The translations under genes and the position numbers were made by a program. This document shows positions 28,223 through 37,043 of a DNA stretch of 64,000 nt, piece by piece; position 1 is the first letter of the stretch, and each line of letters opens with the position of its first letter. Origin of the DNA: Paenibacillus sp. RC334 (GTDB lineage Bacteria > Bacillota > Bacilli > Paenibacillales > Paenibacillaceae); the NCBI RefSeq assembly GCF_030034735.1, contig NZ_CP125370.1, forward strand, positions 1,922,001-1,986,000. The letters run 5' to 3'. The notes below the pieces were generated by a model that saw only the letters and a list, made by a program, of their open reading frames with translations, was not told the DNA's origin and searched no databases.

Positions 28223-29812
28223 TTGACGACATTTGCAGAATTTAATCTTGAACCGAAAGTACTTGAGGCGATTACAGAGCTAGGTTTTGAAGAAGCGACG
28301 CCGATTCAATCCCAATCCATTCCTCTTGCGTTGCAAGGAAGAGACATGATTGGCCAAGCCCAAACAGGTACAGGTAAAACCGCAGCTTTTGGTATTCCGT
28401 TGATCAGCAAAATCTCTAAAAACGACGACAAAATCAGAGCACTGATTATGGCTCCTACACGTGAGCTTGCCATTCAGGTTGCTGAAGAAATCGAAAAGCT
28501 GTCCCGCTTCAAAGGCCTTCGCACCCTGCCGATCTATGGCGGTCAAGATATCGTGCGCCAGATTCGCGCTTTGAAAAAGAAACCTCAAATTATCATTGGT
28601 ACACCAGGTCGCTTGCTCGACCATATTAACCGCAAAACCATCAAGCTGGAAGACGTAAACACCGTCGTTTTGGATGAAGCGGATGAAATGTTGGATATGG
28701 GCTTTATGGAAGATATCCAATCCATTCTGAAGCAGGTTCCGGACGAGCGTCAAACGATGCTTTTCTCGGCTACGATGCCTCCTAATATCAAAAGACTGGC
28801 TGAACAATTCCTTAAAAACCCTGAGCATGTTTCAGTTATCCCTAAACAAGTTAGTGCTCCACTGATTGATCAGGCCTACATTGAAGTTCCTGAACGTCAA
28901 AAATTCGAAGCTTTGAGCCGTTTGATCGACATGGAATCTCCAGAACTCGCTATCGTATTTGGTCGCACCAAGCGTCGGGTAGACGAGCTTGCTGAAGCTC
29001 TGCAAAAACGTGGATATTCCGCAGACGGTTTGCATGGTGACTTGTCTCAGAACCAACGTGATGCTGTAATGCGCAAATTCCGCGACGGAAGCATTGACGT
29101 GCTCGTAGCAACTGATGTAGCTGCCCGTGGTTTGGACGTTTCCGGTGTATCTCACGTTGTGAACTTTGACCTTCCGCAAGATCCGGAAAGCTATGTTCAC
29201 CGTATTGGACGTACTGGACGTGCAGGTAAAGAAGGGGAAGCATGGTCTTTCGTAACGCCTCGTGAAATTGATCATCTGCATTTCATTGAACGTGTAACTC
29301 GTCACCGTATTGCGCGTAAGCCGCTTCCAACCTTGGCTGAAGCTTTGGAAGGCAAACAACGCATCATCGCAGAACGTCTCCTGGAGGCTGTAGAAAGCGG
29401 TGAGCTGAACGAATACAAAGGTTTGGCTATTCAAATGCTGGAGCAGTATGACTCCGTACAACTTCTCTCCGCAGCTCTGAAGCTGATGACTGGCGAGAAA
29501 AGAGAAGCGTCTGTTGAGCTGACTCCGGAAGATCCAATTCGTGCAAAACGTCGTAAACCGGATGTTCGTTCTGGCGGACGCAAGCCGTCTAACTACAGCG
29601 GACGCAGTAACGGTGGTTATAACTCCAACCGTACTGGCGGCAGTGGTAGTGGCAGCAAAGGCGGATATGGTGGCTACAACCGTGGCAGCAAAGAAGGCGG
29701 TAGCTACAACCGTGATTCCGCGAGCCGCAATAGCGGAGATCGCAGACCACGTCCAAGCAGTAGCGGAGAAACTCGTCGTCCTGCAAGACGCGAAGATTCC
29801 TCTTCTGAATAA
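28223..29812 (+). CDS. cshA: DEAD-box ATP-dependent RNA helicase CshA
   Basis: 529 residues. All helicase motifs are present: Q motif [50 protein letters not shown], and [10 protein letters not shown]. The C terminus from about residue 440 is rich in Gly, Ser, Arg and Tyr (RGG-like), as in CshA, and binds RNA. CshA takes part in mRNA turnover and ribosome assembly, especially in the cold. The start is TTG 28223 after GAAGGAG. A strong hairpin terminator follows. Confidence 0.95.
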   Translation: MTTFAEFNLEPKVLEAITELGFEEATPIQSQSIPLALQGRDMIGQAQTGTGKTAAFGIPLISKISKNDDKIRALIMAPTRELAIQVAEEIEKLSRFKGLRTLPIYGGQDIVRQIRALKKKPQIIIGTPGRLLDHINRKTIKLEDVNTVVLDEADEMLDMGFMEDIQSILKQVPDERQTMLFSATMPPNIKRLAEQFLKNPEHVSVIPKQVSAPLIDQAYIEVPERQKFEALSRLIDMESPELAIVFGRTKRRVDELAEALQKRGYSADGLHGDLSQNQRDAVMRKFRDGSIDVLVATDVAARGLDVSGVSHVVNFDLPQDPESYVHRIGRTGRAGKEGEAWSFVTPREIDHLHFIERVTRHRIARKPLPTLAEALEGKQRIIAERLLEAVESGELNEYKGLAIQMLEQYDSVQLLSAALKLMTGEKREASVELTPEDPIRAKRRKPDVRSGGRKPSNYSGRSNGGYNSNRTGGSGSGSKGGYGGYNRGSKEGGSYNRDSASRNSGDRRPRPSSSGETRRPARREDSSSE

Positions 29813-29832
29813 GAATTGAAATAACAGGAAAG

Positions 29833-29860
29833 CCGAAGTGAATTCTCGCTTCGGTTTTTT
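29833..29860 (+). terminator. terminator after cshA
   Basis: CCGAAG (29833-29838) pairs with CTTCGG (29849-29854), with an inner GA/TC pair, followed by six T. Confidence 0.85.
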
Positions 29861-30032
29861 GTTATAGATCAAAAAGTATAAAATTCTTAGCAACCTGCTT
29901 CGACGGCTGAAGTATTGATTTCACTGGCGCATTGGGGATGAAATACGGTATGATATAGTCAACAGCCGGAATTTACAGGCGCAGCAACATGAGCCGTGGA
30001 ACTGCCAGGGCTTGCGGAGGGAGAGACTAACG

Positions 30033-30800
30033 TTGGAGTTTAAAGGAGCTATGGGTGGTATTTATCGCCTGACTGAATGGATTACCCGACTGGCGGCTAC
30101 CAATTTGTTATGGGTGTTATGCTCGTCGCCTTTTATGTTCTGTCTCATACTCAAACTACTTGTGATGAATCAGAACTTGGCTAATGAATCTTTACAAATG
30201 AACTGGGCGATGGCTGTTTTGGCACCGCTTACTTTATTCCCGGCTACATCGGCCATGTTTAGCGTCGTTCGCAAATGGGTAATGGGCGATACGGATGCAG
30301 GTGTGTTTCGTACCTTTTTTAAAGGATACAAGGAAAACTACAAGCAGAGCCTGATCGGAGGCATCTTTTACACGCTGCTGTTTGTCATTATGTATGTGGA
30401 TTATACCGTGTATATGACGCAGCTCAACAATTTGCAAATTGTAGGCATTATCATGCTTATTCTCATGATTATTTTGCTCGTATCCATGTTTAACTTTTTC
30501 TCGATGGTTGCTCATTATCATATGTCCATCGGACAACTGATCAAAAATGCGGTCTTGCTGACGCTCATTCGACCGTTCCGTGTATTTTCTACCTTGCTCG
30601 GTAGCGCGGTTGTTATCTTTATCGGGGTCAAATACCCTGTGCTGTTCTTGTTCTTCATTGGTAGTGTGGTAGCCTGGTTTGCTTTCTTTAATTTTTATGG
30701 AACGTTCCTCAAGATGCAGGATCAGATGGAAAAAATGAAACAGAAAGACGAAGAAGCAGCAAGCACGGAAGACAAGAAAAGTGATAACCTCCAAAAATAA
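30033..30800 (+). CDS. YesL family membrane protein (DUF624)
   Basis: 255 residues with five to six membrane helices. The family start EFKGAMGGIYRLTEWITRLAATNLLW is clear, and a charged tail (MKQKDEEAASTEDKK) ends the protein. DUF624/YesL proteins often neighbour carbohydrate genes in Bacilli but have no proven function. TTG 30033 after GGAGGG is preferred over TTG 30012. No partner gene is adjacent. Confidence 0.83.
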   Translation: MEFKGAMGGIYRLTEWITRLAATNLLWVLCSSPFMFCLILKLLVMNQNLANESLQMNWAMAVLAPLTLFPATSAMFSVVRKWVMGDTDAGVFRTFFKGYKENYKQSLIGGIFYTLLFVIMYVDYTVYMTQLNNLQIVGIIMLILMIILLVSMFNFFSMVAHYHMSIGQLIKNAVLLTLIRPFRVFSTLLGSAVVIFIGVKYPVLFLFFIGSVVAWFAFFNFYGTFLKMQDQMEKMKQKDEEAASTEDKKSDNLQK

Positions 30801-30818
30801 AACAGATTTCTCCTAGCA

Positions 30819-30847
30819 TTTACTTTCCAAGTGAGAAGCGCTATAAT
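30819..30847 (+). promoter_or_regulatory. sigma-A promoter of the structured RNA
   Basis: TTTACT (30819-30824), a 17-base spacer and a perfect TATAAT (30842-30847). The predicted start is near 30854. It overlaps the first codons of a spurious 74-codon frame. Confidence 0.65.
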
Positions 30848-30853
30848 AAGGTC

Positions 30854-31100
30854 ACATCCTGCGATGCACGTTACGGTCATTTGTTGTTTTGAACCAATGA
30901 CAATGTCTAGGGAGATCAATACGGGTGGACAGCTGAAAAGCCCTGTCAATTCTGACAAGGGGACTTCAAAAGTTTGTCCTGCGGTCACCCACCTGCTTAA
31001 GCAGGTTCAGAAGACGCTATGGTCGGACGGCATCGGCGGGTACTCTATAACGTAATCAACACACCCTGATACTGCTCCGTGCAGAAACAGGGTGTTTTTT
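30854..31100 (+). ncRNA. candidate structured non-coding RNA, about 245 nt, with terminator
   Basis: The segment runs from a good promoter to a T-tailed terminator (ACACCCTG 31061-31068 with CAGGGTGT 31088-31095) and holds no credible gene. Several helices can be drawn: ACCTGCTT/AAGCAGGT (30991-31006), CCCTGTCA/TGACAAGGG (30941-30961), and GGGTGgAC (30923-30930) with GTCACCC (30984-30990). The ends also pair: ACATCCTG (30854) with CAGGGTGT (31088), TGCAC (30865) with GTGCA (31079), and GTTACG (30870) with CGTAAT (31051). The 3' strand of the terminator is thus shared by two alternative helices. It could be a 6S-like RNA or a leader RNA; I do not recognise a known family. Confidence 0.5.
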
Positions 31101-31162
31101 GTATGTAACAATGCTAAAATAAGAAATAAGGTACTCAATCGCATACCGCAGGTATGATCGGG

Positions 31163-31202
31163 TTTACTTTGTTGTTTTAACTTTTTTATAAAAGCGCTTG
31201 CA
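31163..31202 (+). promoter_or_regulatory. candidate promoter of the DUF1499 gene with overlapping cre-like site
   Basis: TTTACT (31163-31168), an 18-base spacer and TATAAA (31187-31192). TAAAAGCGCTTGCA (31189-31202) matches the CcpA operator consensus TGWAARCGYTWNCW except for the second base, and overlaps the -10. CcpA repression is an inference. Confidence 0.4.
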
Positions 31203-31259
31203 GCAAAGGGAAATCGATGTGCTGTATTCAGCAACGATTATCATGAAGGAGGAAATGTC

Positions 31260-31652
31260 TTGTCGTTGAAGAGGACTCTGGTAGGGATTGTGCGCAGCCA
31301 AGAAGGTACAAGCGACCGGGTCAAAGACCCCCAAATGAAGACGCGCTATTATAACTTATCGAGGGACAAGGCCTGGGAAGAGGTATCGTCCGTTTTAAAA
31401 AAGATTCCTGGCTACAAGGTGCTGCATGAAGTGCCCTCCGTAGGTGAGATTACGCTTGAGAAGCGAACAGCATTCGGCAGAACTGTGGACATTACCGTTT
31501 CTATATTGTCCGTCTCGCCAGTTCGGAGCGCTGTGGATATTTATTCCGCTTCGCGCGGATCGCTGGGGGACATGGGTGCAAATTATCGCATTATTTTGCA
31601 GTTGTTCGCTGTGATTGACAAGAAACTGTCCGCTTATAAGGTTGTACAGTGA
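31260..31652 (+). CDS. DUF1499 domain protein
   Basis: 130 residues, soluble. MKTRYYNLSRDKAWEEVSSVLKK and the later VDIYSASRGSLGDMGANYRII block are the DUF1499 signatures. Function unknown. The start is TTG 31260, six bases after AAGGAGGA. It lies 160 bases downstream of the structured RNA's terminator and is convergent with tpx, sharing a bidirectional terminator. Confidence 0.75.
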   Translation: MSLKRTLVGIVRSQEGTSDRVKDPQMKTRYYNLSRDKAWEEVSSVLKKIPGYKVLHEVPSVGEITLEKRTAFGRTVDITVSILSVSPVRSAVDIYSASRGSLGDMGANYRIILQLFAVIDKKLSAYKVVQ

Positions 31653-31689
31653 TTGCAGACATGTGGGCAGCAAAGTGACAGATAAACGT

Positions 31690-31727
31690 AAAAAAAGCGA
31701 GGAAGGCAGCCCTTCACTCGCTTTTTT
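31690..31727. terminator. bidirectional terminator between DUF1499 and tpx
   Basis: AAAAAAGCGAG pairs with CTCGCTTTTTT, with inner GAAGG/CCTTC. T runs follow the stem on both strands. Confidence 0.9.
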
Positions 31728-31761
31728 AATATTCGAATCACATCAACGTAAGTGACATGAA

Positions 31762-32280
31762 TTAAACGAGCTTCTTCACCGCTGCAATCGCTTGCTCATA
31801 GTCAGGATGCTCAGACATTTCGCTCAAGTATTCTACATAAGCGATTTTATCGTTTTGATCAATAACGAAAATAGCGCGATGATCCAGGTGGAATTCCTTA
31901 ATGAACACGCCATAGGCCTCTCCAAAGGAATGGTCCTTGTAATCGGATAGTGTCAATACACGGTCAATGCCCGCAGCACCACACCAACGAGCTTGGGCGA
32001 ACGGCAGATCGACGCTGACAGTCAGTATCACGACTTGGTCCCCAAGAGAATCCGCTTCTTGATTAAAACGACGGGTTTGTGCGTCACACACGCCTGTATC
32101 AAGAGAAGGAACAACGCTGATTAGCTTGACTTTACCTGCAAAGTCTTGAAGCGTAGCAGCTTCCAGCAGATTTTTTTGCAATTTAAAATCAGGTGCCTGA
32201 TCTCCAACTTTCAGTTCAGGACCCACGAGAGTCAAAGGATTGCCTTTAAAAGTAGCAACTTCTTTACGTTCTTGTGCCAT
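31762..32280 (-). CDS. tpx: thiol peroxidase (atypical 2-Cys peroxiredoxin)
   Basis: 172 residues, normal for Tpx. The peroxidatic cysteine lies in [16 protein letters not shown] and the resolving cysteine in ARWCGAAGI. It reduces H2O2 and organic peroxides at the expense of thioredoxin in the cytoplasm. ATG 32280 follows GGAGGC. Confidence 0.96.
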   Translation of the reverse strand: MAQERKEVATFKGNPLTLVGPELKVGDQAPDFKLQKNLLEAATLQDFAGKVKLISVVPSLDTGVCDAQTRRFNQEADSLGDQVVILTVSVDLPFAQARWCGAAGIDRVLTLSDYKDHSFGEAYGVFIKEFHLDHRAIFVIDQNDKIAYVEYLSEMSEHPDYEQAIAAVKKLV

Positions 32281-32399
32281 ATGTAATAGCCTCCTTGGTT
32301 TTTAGCATTGGTTATCGGTGCCGAAATCTATTATAATCTTTTATAAAAGACATTGTCCAATTTGAATAAGGTGGAGACACCCATGAAGGAAGGATTGCC

Positions 32400-33023
32400 T
32401 TGATTTTTTTACGTTATGAGAACTGGAAAAGTTATTTACGTTTTTACCCGGTAACCTGTTTGATTCTGCTTATCAATATCGTGATGTTTATTGTGCTGAC
32501 TGTTCATGGTGGATCGGAAAATAGTTTAACACTGATTCGGTATGGAGCCTTGATCAATGAGGATCCCTTTACCAACCAGTTATGGCGGTATGTGTCAGCT
32601 ATGTTTTTACACGCGGGGTTTGATCATCTTTTCTTTAATTCCTTTGCGATTCTCGTATTTGCTCCACCGCTGGAACGTCTGCTAGGGTCCTTTCGATACG
32701 CGCTGTTGTACCTTGCTACAGGCATTGTAGGAAACGTAATGTCCATTGCGCATTACAACATGGTAGCGGAAACTACGGTCTCTGTAGGGGCCTCAGGAGC
32801 GATATATGGCATCTACGGTGCATTTCTGTACGTTGCCCTGTTCCAGCGGACGCTTATGGATGAGGCTTCGCGCAAAACACTGTACACGCTGCTCGGCTTT
32901 GGTATCCTGTTTTCGTTTGCTGTGGCGAACATTAACTGGACCGCCCATTTTGGAGGACTGCTCAGCGGGTTTTTCCTGTATGGATTGATGATCAGATTGA
33001 CTGGCCAACGTAAACGTCACTAA
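32400..33023 (+). CDS. rhomboid family intramembrane serine protease
   Basis: 207 residues with six membrane segments. The catalytic serine is in SVGASGAIYG (GxSG motif) and the catalytic histidine in NWTAHFGGLLSG. The HAGFDHLFFNS motif in the second segment matches the family HxxxN oxyanion region. These proteases cut transmembrane segments of membrane proteins; the substrate is unknown. The start is TTG 32400, five bases after GGAAGGA. The last helices are short relative to GluP, and there is no TPR tail. Confidence 0.92.
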   Translation: MIFLRYENWKSYLRFYPVTCLILLINIVMFIVLTVHGGSENSLTLIRYGALINEDPFTNQLWRYVSAMFLHAGFDHLFFNSFAILVFAPPLERLLGSFRYALLYLATGIVGNVMSIAHYNMVAETTVSVGASGAIYGIYGAFLYVALFQRTLMDEASRKTLYTLLGFGILFSFAVANINWTAHFGGLLSGFFLYGLMIRLTGQRKRH

Positions 33024-33121
33024 AGACAGCTTTACCGTAAGTCAGCAGAGCAAGAAAGAGGGAGAGGTCCACCTAACCTCTTCTTCCTGATGTTGAAAAA
33101 CAGATTGGAGCGAATAACGGA

Positions 33122-34051
33122 GTGGAACTACGACAGTTGCAATACTTTATGAAGGTAGCGCAAAAGGAACATGTCACTCAGGCGGCCGAGGAGCTGCATG
33201 TGGCGCAATCTGCGGTCAGTCGGCAAATTCATCAGCTTGAAGAGGAGCTGGGTGTGAACCTTTTTATGCAAAAGGGCCGCAACTTGCAGCTTACACCGGT
33301 GGGGCAGTTATTTTGCAAGCGGGTTGAAACGATTATAAAGGATTTGGAGCGGGCTGTTCTGGAGGTTCATGAGTTTTTAGACCCGGAGGGTGGAGAAATT
33401 CGTATAGGCTTCCCGCACAGTTTGGGCATTCATCTTATTCCTACGGTTGTAGCTGAATTTCGTAAACGGTATCCGAATGTTAAATTTAGATTTAAACAGG
33501 GGATGTACCCAAGTTTGATCCGTGATGTGTTAGCGGGTGAGGTGGATTTGGCTTTTGTATCCCCTTTTCCGGATCGTCATGATCATGTCGAGGGCGATGT
33601 GGTGTTGACTGAGGAACTGTTTGCGGTCCTGCCCCCTAACCATCCTTTGGCTTCAGCCGGGCACATCACGCTGGATCAGCTTAAAGGAGAAAAGTTCATT
33701 CTGTTCAGAGATGGTTACTCTTTGCGTCCGATTGTCTGGCAGGCTTGTCTGGAGGCTGGATTTACGCCGGACATCGCTTTTGAAGGCGAGGAGACGGATA
33801 CGATCCGCGGATTAGTTGCCGCAGGCATGGGGGTCAGCCTTTTGCCGGAGATGGCGTTGTTCCAGACCAATCCGCTCCAACCTGCGAGAGTGTCGATTGT
33901 TGATCCCGAAGTGACGCGAACTATTGGCTTAATTCACCGTAGAGACGACAAGCTTCCGTTGGTTGCCAAATCGTTCCGTACTTTTTTGTTGCAATATTTT
34001 GGTCTTCAAGGTAGTGGCACTGTGACGGATGGAAGTGCTAAAGCGGACTAA
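33122..34051 (+). CDS. LysR family transcriptional regulator
   Basis: 309 residues. The DNA-binding helix-turn-helix is MELRQLQYFMKVAQKEHVTQ... with QSAVSRQIHQLEEELG as recognition region. The effector domain starts near residue 92 (IRIGFPHSLGIHLIP). Sequence style is closest to the GltC/GltR/YybE group, but the target cannot be read. The start is GTG 33122. It is convergent with the YugP-like gene. Confidence 0.9.
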   Translation: MELRQLQYFMKVAQKEHVTQAAEELHVAQSAVSRQIHQLEEELGVNLFMQKGRNLQLTPVGQLFCKRVETIIKDLERAVLEVHEFLDPEGGEIRIGFPHSLGIHLIPTVVAEFRKRYPNVKFRFKQGMYPSLIRDVLAGEVDLAFVSPFPDRHDHVEGDVVLTEELFAVLPPNHPLASAGHITLDQLKGEKFILFRDGYSLRPIVWQACLEAGFTPDIAFEGEETDTIRGLVAAGMGVSLLPEMALFQTNPLQPARVSIVDPEVTRTIGLIHRRDDKLPLVAKSFRTFLLQYFGLQGSGTVTDGSAKAD

Positions 34052-34084
34052 TGGACAGGCGAGTAAAGGAATTGGATAAAATAT

Positions 34085-34135
34085 AAAAAAGGTTGTTCCT
34101 CTACCATCATCATGGCGGAGGAACAACCTTTTTTT
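34085..34135. terminator. bidirectional terminator between LysR and YugP-like genes
   Basis: AAAAAAGGTTGTTCCTC (34085-34101) pairs perfectly with GAGGAACAACCTTTTTT (34118-34134), with T runs on both strands. Confidence 0.95.
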
Positions 34136-34148
34136 GCTACAAAAGCGA

Positions 34149-34820
34149 TTAGTCACGGCTGTTGAAGATACCGATCAAGCGAATCAGCTCCAGCAAGGAA
34201 ACGAGAGCGGCGGCCACATATGTTAATGCAGCGGCATTCAATACTTTAGCTACACCTCGTTCTTCATCACTGCGGATAAATCCTTCGGACACCATAATTT
34301 CACGGGCTCGGTTGGAAGCATTAAATTCGACTGGCAATGTAATTAATTGAAAAGCGACAGTAGCCGAGAAAAAGATAATGCCTAAGCCAATCAGGTTAGT
34401 GTAGCTGAACAAGAACCCGGCAATCAGCAGAAACGGTGCAAGACCGGATGCGAAGTTGACAATCGGGAAAATCCGGTGACGCAGCGCCAGCATAGGATAA
34501 TGCTCTTTATGCTGAATCGCATGACCGACCTCGTGACAAGCCACTGCAACTGCGGAAATAGATTTTTCATAATATACAGGCTCGGACAAGCGTACTACTC
34601 GTTGCATCGGATCATAGTGGTCAGATAACGCACCGGGCACAGGTTCAATGGGCACATCATGCAAACCGTTGCGATCCAGCATGTGCCGGGCGGCATCGTA
34701 GCCTGTCATGCCGTTTTCGTTAGGAACATCAGACCATTTATTAAAGGTACCTTTAACACGAAATTGCGCCCATAAGGATAAGCCGAACGCAAGAATAATC
34801 AATAGATACATCCCCATCAT
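34149..34820 (-). CDS. zinc metallopeptidase, YugP family
   Basis: 223 residues with membrane helices at both ends and the middle. The zinc-binding HEVGHAIQH motif lies near residue 95, followed by SNRAREIM-type sequence near 165. YugP proteins are membrane metallopeptidases of unknown substrate. ATG 34820 follows GGAGGG. Confidence 0.9.
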   Translation of the reverse strand: MMGMYLLIILAFGLSLWAQFRVKGTFNKWSDVPNENGMTGYDAARHMLDRNGLHDVPIEPVPGALSDHYDPMQRVVRLSEPVYYEKSISAVAVACHEVGHAIQHKEHYPMLALRHRIFPIVNFASGLAPFLLIAGFLFSYTNLIGLGIIFFSATVAFQLITLPVEFNASNRAREIMVSEGFIRSDEERGVAKVLNAAALTYVAAALVSLLELIRLIGIFNSRD

Positions 34821-34864
34821 AAAAGCAACCCTCCAATATTATTTCATCAGTATAGCCTGGAAAT

Positions 34865-35296
34865 TTACATCATAGAGCTATGCTCCAGCAAATACTTCAG
34901 AGCTTCGATACAAGCGGCGCTTTGCGGTAGTAGACCAGTAAGCAGCTTACGCGCTTGAACGGGCTTGAGCTGCCCCAAAAGAGGTTGTAGCTCATTGACT
35001 TCGCGCTCCAGGCGCTGCATGTGCATCTCCAGACTTGTCAGCTTGTCGGTGACGTGCTCTTCGCCTGAAACCGAATTCCACTTCATTAATGTCTGTTTGA
35101 TTTCCTCGAGGCTATACTTCTCTTGTTTCATTTGGTTAATACGTTCAAGCCTTTTTAAAGTTTCATCATTGTATAGCCGATAATTTTTCAAAGATCGTTC
35201 TTCAGGTGTGATCAAACCAAGCTTCGTATAATAATCAATGGTCCGTTCGCTGACACCAGCCGTCTTGGCTAGCTCGCCAATTCGAAATAGCTTCAT
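34865..35296 (-). CDS. MerR family transcriptional regulator
   Basis: 143 residues. The winged helix starts MKLFRIGELAKTAGVSERTIDYYTKLGLI, and a C-terminal coiled coil (about 70-115) would mediate dimers. No effector cysteines typical of metal sensors are seen. It is divergent from amtB, but it lacks the GlnR/TnrA-type sequence and is unlikely to be the GlnR itself. ATG 35296 is preferred over GTG 35314 on family length. Confidence 0.85.
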   Translation of the reverse strand: MKLFRIGELAKTAGVSERTIDYYTKLGLITPEERSLKNYRLYNDETLKRLERINQMKQEKYSLEEIKQTLMKWNSVSGEEHVTDKLTSLEMHMQRLEREVNELQPLLGQLKPVQARKLLTGLLPQSAACIEALKYLLEHSSMM

Positions 35297-35444
35297 ATCC
35301 CCATCTGTCCTCACCTCGCGCTCTTCATTCAGCCTTCCATATTACGCATCTGCAAACAGAGTGCTTATAAAAATATTTTACATGATTCCCAACCGTACAG
35401 TCAAACGTCATGCTTTTTTAGGGTATGATACAAGCTACTTTAAT

Positions 35445-35461
35445 AGTTAGTAAACATGACA
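35445..35461 (+). promoter_or_regulatory. upstream GlnR/TnrA-like box of amtB
   Basis: AGTTA-N7-TGACA matches TGTNA-N7-TNACA except for the first base. It lies about 95 bases before the predicted start site, a position fit for activation. Confidence 0.5.
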
Positions 35462-35505
35462 TTTGAAGTTATAGATCTATTTTTTTTCAGTTAATAAAAA
35501 AAATC

Positions 35506-35535
35506 TTGTCAAGTTTCATGTATTCTGATTATAAT
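35506..35535 (+). promoter_or_regulatory. sigma-A promoter of amtB
   Basis: TTGTCA (35506-35511), an 18-base spacer and TATAAT (35530-35535). Five of six and six of six bases match consensus. The expected start is near 35542. Confidence 0.75.
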
Positions 35536-35556
35536 GACAATAAGAATTTCACGAAG

Positions 35557-35573
35557 TGTAAAGAAACTTAACA
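35557..35573 (+). promoter_or_regulatory. GlnR/TnrA box downstream of the amtB start site
   Basis: TGTAA-AGAAACT-TAACA is a perfect match to TGTNA-N7-TNACA. It sits about 15-32 bases after the predicted start, just before the GAGGGAG ribosome site, a position fit for repression. Confidence 0.75.
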
Positions 35574-35591
35574 TTCGAGGGAGTGGGCTTC

Positions 35592-36995
35592 ATGAGAAAA
35601 AAGTGGTTTGTTGCATTACTGGCCATGCTGACGGTACTGGCTTTTCCAGTGGGGGCATTCGCTGCTGATGGTCCGACAAATATTCAGCTTCAAGCTGGAT
35701 TAAACACGGCGTTTACCTTCTTGGCATTTATTCTTGTGTTTTTCATGCAGGCGGGATTTGCATTGCTGGAGGCTGGCTCCACACGAATGAAGAATGCGGG
35801 GCATGTCGCTGGTAAAACGATACTCACCACGGGCGTTGCTGCATTGTCATTCTGGGCTCTCGGGTTCGGGCTAGGCTTCGGTAACGATGGCGGCAACGGA
35901 TTTATGGGGTTGACGGGTTTCTTCATGAGCGGCACGGATGCTGCTGTATCGTTTGACTCCCTTTCAGGTCTGGATGTTCCGATTACAATCATGTTTTTGT
36001 TCCACTTTGCTTTTGCTGCTGTGTCTCTTTCTATCGCATGTGGGGGAATGGCAGAGCGTGCAAAATTAAGTGTATACATCATTTTCGGTATCTTGTTCTC
36101 CATCATAATCTATCCGGTTGTAGCTCACTGGGTATGGGGCGGCGGCTGGCTTGGCAAGCTGGGCATGCAGGATTATGCCGGTTCGACGGTAGTCCATCTG
36201 ACAGGCGCTACGGCGGCACTTGTCGCTACACTGCTGCTGAAACCGCGTTTGGGCAAGTTCAATAAAGACGGCAAGCCGAATATTATTCCTGGACATAATC
36301 AGGTGTATTCCATACTGGGTGTTATTATTCTCTGGTTTGGCTGGTTTGGATTTAATCCGGGTAGTGCTGTATCGGCCATGAATGACGGTTTCTTCGGGTA
36401 TGTGGCGGTAACCACGAATCTTGCTGCGGCGGCAGGTGGAGTATTTGCCCTGCTGGTATCCTGGATGGTCTATGGAAAAGCGGATATTCCGTCCATGCTG
36501 AACGGTGTACTGGCGGCTTTGGTCGCAATAACAGGGGCGTGCGCATTTGTAGCTCCTTGGGCGGCTCTGGTCATCGGTGCGGTAGCAGGGATTATTACCT
36601 TCTTCACAGCACAATGGTTTGAGCGTGCAAGAGTAGATGATCCGGTATATGCATTTTCCGTTCATGGTATTGCAGGGATGTGGGGGGCGATATCCACAGG
36701 ATTGTTCGCTACTCCTGAGCTGGTGAAAATAACAGGGGTTGGTCAAGCCGGGCTATTCTATGGTGGCGGATTTACGCAATTGGGAGTACAGTTGCTTGGA
36801 CTGGTAGGGACATTTGCTTTCGTATTCGTTATTTCCTTTATTATTCTGGGTGCGATGAAAGCCATTATGGGAATTCGTGTTACGGAAGAAGAAGAAACGA
36901 TGGGGCTGGATATAAGCGAGCATGGTACGTACGGCTATCCTGAGCAAATGAAACTGGTTGCCGAGGCTGAAAAGCGTTCTGGGACTGTAAGCTAA
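35592..36995 (+). CDS. amtB: ammonium transporter
   Basis: 467 residues. A signal-like N terminus (MRKKWFVALLAMLTVLAF...AFA) is followed by 11 membrane helices. The pore histidines are in HLTGATAALVA and HGIAGMWGAI, and HFAFAAVSLSIACGGMAERA is the family signature. It conducts ammonia/ammonium across the membrane. ATG 35592 follows GAGGGAG; GTG 35583 is less likely. No glnK follows: the next gene, 48 bases on with no terminator between, encodes a GlnD-like nucleotidyltransferase. Confidence 0.96.
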   Translation: MRKKWFVALLAMLTVLAFPVGAFAADGPTNIQLQAGLNTAFTFLAFILVFFMQAGFALLEAGSTRMKNAGHVAGKTILTTGVAALSFWALGFGLGFGNDGGNGFMGLTGFFMSGTDAAVSFDSLSGLDVPITIMFLFHFAFAAVSLSIACGGMAERAKLSVYIIFGILFSIIIYPVVAHWVWGGGWLGKLGMQDYAGSTVVHLTGATAALVATLLLKPRLGKFNKDGKPNIIPGHNQVYSILGVIILWFGWFGFNPGSAVSAMNDGFFGYVAVTTNLAAAAGGVFALLVSWMVYGKADIPSMLNGVLAALVAITGACAFVAPWAALVIGAVAGIITFFTAQWFERARVDDPVYAFSVHGIAGMWGAISTGLFATPELVKITGVGQAGLFYGGGFTQLGVQLLGLVGTFAFVFVISFIILGAMKAIMGIRVTEEEETMGLDISEHGTYGYPEQMKLVAEAEKRSGTVS

Positions 36996-37043
36996 TATGT
37001 AAAATATAAAGAGCCAGTAAGGATGAGCGGAGGAGATGGAAGT

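Noticed and set aside
28832..29893. Long open frame on the minus strand inside cshA
   Set aside because: It lies fully opposite a conserved helicase gene, has low-complexity Ala/Thr/Val content produced by the reversed RGG-rich tail, and has no ribosome site.
30831..31055. 74-codon open frame on the + strand
   Set aside because: Its start codon lies within the spacer of a strong promoter and its first codons overlap the -10. It has no ribosome site, and the region is better explained as structured RNA.
34865..35296. The MerR-family gene beside amtB as GlnR
   Set aside because: The fold family is the same, but the sequence lacks GlnR-like features and the C-terminal coiled coil is of another type.
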